This document shows positions 31,225-35,774 of a stretch of DNA of 35,774 nucleotides, in pieces. The translations under genes were made by a program, and so were the position numbers. The DNA is from an uncultured Bacteroidia bacterium (GTDB taxonomy: Bacteria; Bacteroidota; Bacteroidia; Bacteroidales; F082). Below the pieces are notes generated by a model. The model searched no databases and was not told the origin of the DNA. It saw only the letters and a list, made by a program, of their open reading frames with translations. The stretch lies in the NCBI GenBank assembly GCA_902769875.1, contig CACXQV010000006.1:75759-111532 (forward strand). Direction: 5' to 3'. Each line of letters opens with the position of its first letter. Within the stretch, counting starts at the first letter, position 1.

Positions 31225-31746
31225 TTACCACGAATAAGCCTCCGCAGTCATCCATTTGCCTTGCGCTTTCAGCACGCGCTCAATCACATCGCGGACGGCA
31301 CCTTTGCCGCCGGGCCGCTCGCTGATGAACTTGCTGATTTTCTGCACCTCGGGCACGGCATCGGCGGGGCAGGCGGGCAGGCCCACGCATTGCATCACAT
31401 TGAGGTCGGGGATGTCGTCGCCCATGAAGATGATTTCCTCCGGCTTCAGGCCTTTCGCTTCCATGTATTCGTTGAGTTTCAACACCTTGTCTGGAATTCC
31501 AGTGAACACGTCCGTCACGCCGAGGCTGTTCATTCGGACTATGGTTGATGGGCAGACCGCGCCCGAAATGACGGCCACGTTGTAGCCCAATTTCGAGGCC
31601 AATTGCAGGGCGTAGCCGTCTTTCACGTTGGTGGCACGCAAGGGGTGTCCCTCAAAGTCGCAAAAAACGGTGCCATCGGTCATAACGCCGTCAAAATCAA
31701 AGATAAAGGTGGTGATTTGGGAGAAAAGGGATTCGATTCCAGTCAT
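31225..31746 (-). CDS. kdsC: 3-deoxy-D-manno-octulosonate 8-phosphate phosphatase KdsC
   Basis: The 173-residue protein is a minimal HAD phosphatase of the KdsC/YrbI type. Motif I is FDFDGVMTDG with the nucleophile Asp and acid/base Asp (about residues 16-25), motif II lies in VAVISG, the conserved Lys in GIPDKVLKL, and motif IV is GDDIPDLNVM. It ends with the family's GGKGAVRDVIE. It removes phosphate from Kdo-8-phosphate in lipopolysaccharide core synthesis. The start at 31746 (MTGIESLF) is chosen over a longer reading whose first 40 residues show no domain and cross the promoter at 31768. It is convergent with pbpC and divergent from rsfS. Confidence 0.92.
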   Translation of the reverse strand: MTGIESLFSQITTFIFDFDGVMTDGTVFCDFEGHPLRATNVKDGYALQLASKLGYNVAVISGAVCPSTIVRMNSLGVTDVFTGIPDKVLKLNEYMEAKGLKPEEIIFMGDDIPDLNVMQCVGLPACPADAVPEVQKISKFISERPGGKGAVRDVIERVLKAQGKWMTAEAYSW

Positions 31747-31767
31747 GGTAAGGTCGTTTTTATGCCC

Positions 31768-31775
31768 CAAAAATA
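31768..31775 (-). promoter_or_regulatory. -7 box for kdsC
   Basis: On the minus strand this reads TATTTTTG, matching TAnnTTTG, 21 bp upstream of the kdsC start. Confidence 0.5.
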
Positions 31776-31816
31776 GGGAATTTTTGGCAAATAAGGTTTG
31801 ATAACGCAAAAATGCG

Positions 31817-31824
31817 TAAATTTG
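31817..31824 (+). promoter_or_regulatory. -7 box (TAAATTTG) for rsfS-ftsH-LUD
   Basis: TAAATTTGCACC matches the consensus, about 88 bp before the rsfS ATG. The leader between (31825-31912) contains repeated CGTCTCG and CCCGCAG-type short motifs near 31877-31903 but no clear switch. Confidence 0.55.
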
Positions 31825-31912
31825 CACCCTTAAACCAGACACGAGACCTCGTGACACGGGCTGCAAGCGATGCCCCGCGTCTCGCGTCTCGCAGTCCCGC
31901 AGTCAAAAGTAT

Positions 31913-32290
31913 ATGAGAGTAAGACATCAAACTGATAACGTTGAAGAGATTGTGGCCGCCACGATTGAGGCCATGGAAGCCGTGAAAGGCAAGGACATCG
32001 TCACCCTCGACTTGAGGGAAATCACCACCGCCGTGACGGACTATTTCGTCATCTGCCACGCGCCGTCGAAGACGCAGGTTGACGCCATCGCCGACAAGGT
32101 GGAGGAGCTGGTGTTCGAAAAGACGCACAACAAGCCCTACCATGTGGAAGGCCGCGAAAATACGGAATGGATTTTGATAGACTTCGTGGATGTCGTCGTC
32201 CATGTCTTTTTGGAATCGAAGCGTGAGTTCTACAAATTGGAGGAACTTTGGGCCGATGCCGAAAGGATTGTGAAAGCGGCTGAAGAGTAA
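31913..32290 (+). CDS. rsfS: Ribosome silencing factor RsfS
   Basis: The 125-residue protein has the RsfS/DUF143 pattern: VAATIEAMEAVKGKDIVTLDLREIT, then TDYFVICHAPSKTQVDAIADKVEE and the conserved VEGRENTEWILIDFVDVVVHVFLESKREFYKLEELWAD. It binds ribosomal protein L14 on the large subunit and blocks subunit joining when nutrients are low. It is followed 25 bp later by ftsH, the typical Bacteroidota order, and probably forms one operon with ftsH and the LUD gene. Confidence 0.95.
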   Translation: MRVRHQTDNVEEIVAATIEAMEAVKGKDIVTLDLREITTAVTDYFVICHAPSKTQVDAIADKVEELVFEKTHNKPYHVEGRENTEWILIDFVDVVVHVFLESKREFYKLEELWADAERIVKAAEE

Positions 32291-32315
32291 ATGTTTCAAA
32301 ATCAAGAATTTGTTT

Positions 32316-34352
32316 ATGAGCAAACAAGAGACTAACGGTGCTGGTCCTCAACAGAACCAGCCAGTTGATCCCAATCAACCTACCCAGCCTAACCAAAATC
32401 CCAATGGCAAAAGACGGGTCGGTTTTATGTGGGTTTATGCCTTTTTGGCAATCGCGCTGATTGGGCTGCAATTTTTCGGTAGAGACGCCACGCCCAGGGA
32501 GGAAATCACCAAAGGCAAGCTCATCGAGCTGCTGAAAGGGCAGGCTGTGGAGAAGATTGAGCTTGTCAACCACGAAGATGCCGAGATTTATCTCAACCAA
32601 AAGGGTTTATCATTGTATTTTCCTGATGTGCAACCCGTTGCGGGGAGCAAGACAACGGCCACGCCGAGCTACACCTATAAAATAGGCTCTTTGGATCGTT
32701 TTGAGGAGACGGTGGAAGAAAGCCAACAAGGTTTGCCCAACCCTGTGTATATCACCAATGTGAGGCGCAACAACTGGGTTTCGGACATTTTGGCATGGAT
32801 TGTTCCGTTTGGCCTGCTCATCGTGTTCTACATCATCCTTATGCGCGGCATGGGGCGCAGCATGGGCAGCGGCCCCGGCTCGATTTTCAACATCGGCAAA
32901 TCGAGGGCGCAGCTTTACGACAAAAACACCAATGTCAACGTCACGTTCAAGGATGTGGCTGGCTTGGAGGAAGCCAAAGTCGAAATCATGGAAGTGGTTG
33001 ACTTCCTGAAAAATCCTGAAAAATACACCAAATTGGGCGGCAAGATTCCCAAGGGCGTGCTTTTGGTGGGCCCTCCCGGAACGGGTAAGACCTTGTTGGC
33101 CAAATCGGTGGCGGGCGAGGCCAATGTGCCTTTCTTCAGCCTGTCGGGCTCCGACTTTGTTGAGATGTTTGTCGGCGTGGGTGCTTCGCGCGTCCGCGAC
33201 TTGTTCAACAATGCCAAGGCCAAGGCGCCCTGCATCATCTTCATCGACGAAATCGATGCCATTGGACGTGCCCGTGGCAAGAGTGCCATCACCGGAGGCA
33301 ACGACGAGCGCGAAAGCACGCTCAACCAGCTGCTTACCGAGATGGACGGCTTCGGCACCAACTCTGGTGTCATCGTGTTGGCCGCCACCAACCGTGCCGA
33401 TATTTTGGACAAGGCCTTGTTGCGTGCAGGCCGTTTCGACCGTCAGATTTACGTGGAGCTTCCCGACATCGTGGGCCGTAAGGAAATCTTCGAGGTGCAC
33501 ATGCGCAACCTGAAGCTCGATACCGATGTCGACAAGGATTTCTTGGCCAAGCAAACGCCCGGCTTCTCCGGTGCCGACATCGCAAACGTGTGCAACGAGG
33601 CTGCATTGATGGCCGCCCGCAAAGGCAAGGATTTGATCAGCAAGCAAGATTTCCTCGATGCCGTCGACCGCATCATCGGCGGTTTGGAGAAGAAGAACAA
33701 GATTATCACCGCCGAGGAAAAGAAGGTTATCGCCTTCCACGAGGCAGGCCACGCCACCACGAGTTGGCTGCTGCAATATGCCCATCCTTTGGTGAAGGTG
33801 ACCATCGTGCCGAGAGGCAAGTCGTTGGGTGCGGCTTGGTATCTGCCCGAAGAGCGTCAGATCACGACCAAGGAGCAGATGTATCACGAAATGATAGCAA
33901 CCCTTGGAGGCCGAGCCGCCGAGCAGGTGGTCTTCGGACAGATTTCGACGGGTGCCTTGTCTGACCTCGAAAAAGTGACCAAACAGGCTTTCGCCATGGT
34001 GACCTACTACGGCTTGGACGACGAAATAGGCAACCTCAGCTATTATGACTCAACGGGACAGCAAGACTACAGCTTCACCAAACCTTACAGCGAAAAGACT
34101 GCTGAAACCATCGACAAGGAAGTCAGCAAGATGGTGGAGCAGGCTTACCAAGAGGCCATCAAGATTCTCACCGAGCATCGCGACGGCTTGACCCAGCTGG
34201 CCAACAAGCTCATCGATGAAGAAGTCATCTTCGGCGAGGATTTGGAAGTCATCTTCGGCAAGCGTCCGTGGGGCAGCAAGGAAGAATTGCCAAAGGCAGA
34301 ACCTGTCGCCCAAGTGGCTGAAGCCGAACAAGAAACAGGAACTAAAGCATAA
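32316..34352 (+). CDS. ftsH: ATP-dependent zinc metalloprotease FtsH
   Basis: The ATG at 32316 is preferred to a TTG at 32310, giving 678 residues. A Pro/Gln-rich N-terminus precedes the first transmembrane helix ([20 protein letters not shown]). A periplasmic domain follows, then the second helix ([19 protein letters not shown]). The AAA module has Walker A GPPGTGKT (252-259), Walker [10 protein letters not shown], and the SRH region with [12 protein letters not shown]. The protease zinc site is HEAGH (475-479), with the third ligand in the [11 protein letters not shown] region. FtsH degrades misfolded membrane proteins and regulators at the inner membrane. The C-terminal tail is acidic and Ala-rich. 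LUD follows after 6 bp. Confidence 0.97.
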   Translation: MSKQETNGAGPQQNQPVDPNQPTQPNQNPNGKRRVGFMWVYAFLAIALIGLQFFGRDATPREEITKGKLIELLKGQAVEKIELVNHEDAEIYLNQKGLSLYFPDVQPVAGSKTTATPSYTYKIGSLDRFEETVEESQQGLPNPVYITNVRRNNWVSDILAWIVPFGLLIVFYIILMRGMGRSMGSGPGSIFNIGKSRAQLYDKNTNVNVTFKDVAGLEEAKVEIMEVVDFLKNPEKYTKLGGKIPKGVLLVGPPGTGKTLLAKSVAGEANVPFFSLSGSDFVEMFVGVGASRVRDLFNNAKAKAPCIIFIDEIDAIGRARGKSAITGGNDERESTLNQLLTEMDGFGTNSGVIVLAATNRADILDKALLRAGRFDRQIYVELPDIVGRKEIFEVHMRNLKLDTDVDKDFLAKQTPGFSGADIANVCNEAALMAARKGKDLISKQDFLDAVDRIIGGLEKKNKIITAEEKKVIAFHEAGHATTSWLLQYAHPLVKVTIVPRGKSLGAAWYLPEERQITTKEQMYHEMIATLGGRAAEQVVFGQISTGALSDLEKVTKQAFAMVTYYGLDDEIGNLSYYDSTGQQDYSFTKPYSEKTAETIDKEVSKMVEQAYQEAIKILTEHRDGLTQLANKLIDEEVIFGEDLEVIFGKRPWGSKEELPKAEPVAQVAEAEQETGTKA

Positions 34353-34358
34353 AACGCC

Positions 34359-35033
34359 ATGGCTTGGGACAACAAAGGAGAAAACACCGATGCCACCTTC
34401 AAGGAGCAGATGCTCGCCAAGGTGCGCAATGCCCTCATCGAGCGGCAGGAGGCTCTGTTTAAAGACATCGACCAGCGCACTGAGACATGGGTGCCCATCA
34501 AGGAGGAGGACGGTACCGCCATCACCTTCGTGCAGAATTTCAAGGAACACGGTGGCATTTTCATCTATTTGGAGAGCGAAGCAGAGTTTGCCGAATGCAT
34601 CAGGCAGCTGGCGCCTGAAAACGGTTGGGAACCGCTGTGGTGTACCAGCCCCGACATGCAACGCCTGCTGACGAAATATGGCATCCCTTTCACTGAAAGC
34701 AGGGAACGCGAGCCCAAACGGAAACTCGTCAGCCTGACGGGTTGCGAGTGTTTGGTGGCACAAACGGGCAGCATCGTCATTTCCGATGCCATGACACTGA
34801 CGCGCGAAGCCTACGCCTTGCCCGACATCCTCTTGGTGTTTACCACAACGGAGCAAATAGTTCCCGGCATGCGCACGGCTTTCCAAACCGTCAAGCGGAA
34901 ACACGCCAAGGAAAAGCCCTCGCAAATGACCATCATTACAGGGCCGAGCCGCACCACCGGCATTGAGCAAACGTTGGTCATTGGCGCCAATGGAATCAGG
35001 CAGGTGGCGGTGTTTTTGGTTGACGAGGAATAA
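34359..35033 (+). CDS. LUD-domain protein (LutC/YkgG-like)
   Basis: The 224-residue protein contains an LUD domain: LTGCECLVAQTGSIVISDAMT, LPDILLVFTTTEQIVPGMRTAF and the C-terminal ITGPSRTTGIEQTLVIGANGIRQVAVFLVDEE, where ITGPSRTxDIE is the family signature (here TTGIE). LutC-like proteins are linked to lactate oxidation with LutA and LutB, but neither partner is in the window. In Bacteroidota a single LUD gene commonly follows ftsH, and its role there is unclear. It starts 6 bp after ftsH, so the two are co-transcribed. Confidence 0.85.
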   Translation: MAWDNKGENTDATFKEQMLAKVRNALIERQEALFKDIDQRTETWVPIKEEDGTAITFVQNFKEHGGIFIYLESEAEFAECIRQLAPENGWEPLWCTSPDMQRLLTKYGIPFTESREREPKRKLVSLTGCECLVAQTGSIVISDAMTLTREAYALPDILLVFTTTEQIVPGMRTAFQTVKRKHAKEKPSQMTIITGPSRTTGIEQTLVIGANGIRQVAVFLVDEE

Positions 35034-35061
35034 ATTCTTGGATTTTTCATATTTTTTTGGT

Positions 35062-35082
35062 GGCTGTCGCACTGTGGCAGCC
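35062..35082. terminator. Hairpin after the LUD gene (GGCTG...CAGCC)
   Basis: GGCTG-tcg-CAC-t-GTG-g-CAGCC forms an interrupted stem 28 bp after the LUD stop. It is preceded by TTTTTTT and not followed by a T run, so it is not a standard plus-strand terminator. It lies between convergent genes and resembles the hairpin at 4002. Confidence 0.4.
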
Positions 35083-35097
35083 GCTTTGTTTGTGTAT

Positions 35098-35197
35098 GCT
35101 TGTCGGGACGCTGCCGTAGGTCTCTGCTGTAGGTGTATGCCGTAGGTCGCGACCTACGGTTACGGGTTGTTGCGTCTTTCAGACGCGGGGTCGGTCG
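35098..35197. repeat. REP-like two-hairpin element, copy B
   Basis: This copy opens GCTTGTCGGGACGCTGCC, as copy A does, then has an extra ~24-bp insertion with CTGTAGG/CCGTAGG motifs. A perfect 20-nt palindrome follows (35140-35159, centre GTCGCGAC), then GGTTACGGG and a second hairpin, GCGTCT-ttc-AGACGC (35172-35186). The rest of this spacer (35198-35329) shows no gene; a short GC-poor stretch precedes the convergent gene's stop. Confidence 0.8.
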
Positions 35198-35329
35198 ACG
35201 GCGGCAAAATAATTCGTTTAATTCTCGCCGTTGTTTATCCACAGCAGTGAAGAATGCAAAGCATTTCAGCGTAGGCCAATCTCTGATTTCTCAAATTAAC
35301 TGCGTTGAATACTTTGTATTTCTTGATGA

Positions 35330-35774
35330 TCAGAAATCGCCTTCTATTTTCCAATCCGAAACGGTCTTGGTTTCCTTCGAGAAGGCGATGCCAATCTTGA
35401 CGACAGGCTTGCCTTCGGCTTGGTAAGGAATCGCATAATCCTTCGAGTTGATTTGCGCCAAGGCTTCTTGCGCCGAGCCGCGCATCTTCAGCTCCATCAC
35501 ATACACGGCGTCGCGCATAAACACGACCACATCGGTGCGGCCACGCGCCACTTTCACCTGCGTAAAGGTGCGGCAATTGAAGATGGAGAACACCACGTAT
35601 GTCAATACTTCGTAGTAGGCCTCATATTTTGTGATGTCGTCCAATTCCTTTGCCCCGAAATCGAGGTAAGGAATCGAGGCGAAGAAGGCTTGCATGGCTT
35701 TCAAGGCGCCTTCGATGTCGTGATGGTACAGGCTGGCATAGAAATCGCCAGCGAAGCCCCGTGAATCGGTGCTG
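35330..35774 (-). CDS. PD-(D/E)XK nuclease-domain protein, C-terminal part (partial)
   Basis: The frame is open from the right edge of the window to a TGA at 35330-35332, giving at least 147 residues. Beyond the in-frame TTG at 35704 it continues upstream with SLYHHDIEGALKAMQAFFASIPY, so the gene runs off the window. The domain has the features of the PDDEXK_9/DUF1703 C-terminus: GRTDVVVFMRDAVYVMELKMRGSAQEALAQI with Asp and ExK, and KDYAIPYQAEGKPVVKIGIAFS. Full-length members carry an N-terminal AAA-ATPase-like domain and occur in many copies in Bacteroidota genomes with no firm function. It is convergent with the LUD gene. Confidence 0.85.
   Translation of the reverse strand, partial: STDSRGFAGDFYASLYHHDIEGALKAMQAFFASIPYLDFGAKELDDITKYEAYYEVLTYVVFSIFNCRTFTQVKVARGRTDVVVFMRDAVYVMELKMRGSAQEALAQINSKDYAIPYQAEGKPVVKIGIAFSKETKTVSDWKIEGDF

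Noticed and set aside
31747-31866. 40-residue N-terminal extension of KdsC
   Set aside because: The extension lacks any domain, crosses the -7 box at 31768, and KdsC proteins normally start just before the DFDGV motif.
1-35774. tRNA, rRNA, integrase or transposase genes
   Set aside because: None could be recognised on either strand, so the mode of insertion of the island is not shown directly.

Overview
The window looks like a chromosomal segment of a Bacteroidales-type bacterium (phylum Bacteroidota). Three things support this: the conserved gene neighbourhoods (bamA with two OmpH/Skp genes; rsfS-ftsH-LUD; a VTC/DUF4956/DUF2490 cluster), lipoprotein signals ending in SC, and repeated -7 elements of the form TAnnTTTG in front of genes with few Shine-Dalgarno sites. 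Family names come from reading the translations; no database search was run.

Layout. 1-1.7 kb: end of bamA and two periplasmic OmpH/Skp-like chaperones. 1.8-5.4 kb: a two-domain VOC protein and a short-chain dehydrogenase on the minus strand, divergent from a PLP-dependent alpha-oxoamine synthase; the last two may belong to sphingolipid or sulfonolipid synthesis. 5.4-6.2 kb: an array of about 25 imperfect 33-bp tandem repeats lying between a terminator and the promoter of a DUF4143 AAA ATPase. 7.8-12.0 kb: a MarR regulator, then a lipoprotein, a small secreted protein, a VTC-domain protein, a DUF4956 membrane protein and a DUF2490 protein. 12.1-13.6 kb: an AT-rich pair, a Panacea-domain protein and a GNAT-like protein, preceded by a structured leader; this is a candidate toxin-antitoxin unit. 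13.6-19.1 kb: a giant alpha-2-macroglobulin lipoprotein with an intact thioester motif.

19.2-28.8 kb is a markedly AT-rich accessory island: a DUF1016 (YhcG-like) nuclease, an 1820-residue DUF4011-type SF1 helicase fused to a Vsr/DUF559-like nuclease, a membrane-anchored TPR protein translationally coupled to it, a remnant of a DUF1016 gene, and a second full DUF1016 gene. The island lies exactly between the alpha-2-macroglobulin gene and pbpC, two genes that are normally neighbours, so it probably inserted into that locus. Both DUF1016 genes and the remnant carry in-frame, near-perfect palindromes. The first DUF1016 gene is bracketed by a 22-bp direct repeat that also carries the promoter-like element of both it and the helicase.

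28.8-35.8 kb returns to core genes: pbpC, convergent kdsC, then rsfS-ftsH-LUD, and at the right edge the C-terminal part of a PD-(D/E)XK protein. Two copies of a REP-like element (near 3.85 and 35.15 kb) keep both of their hairpins through compensatory base changes.
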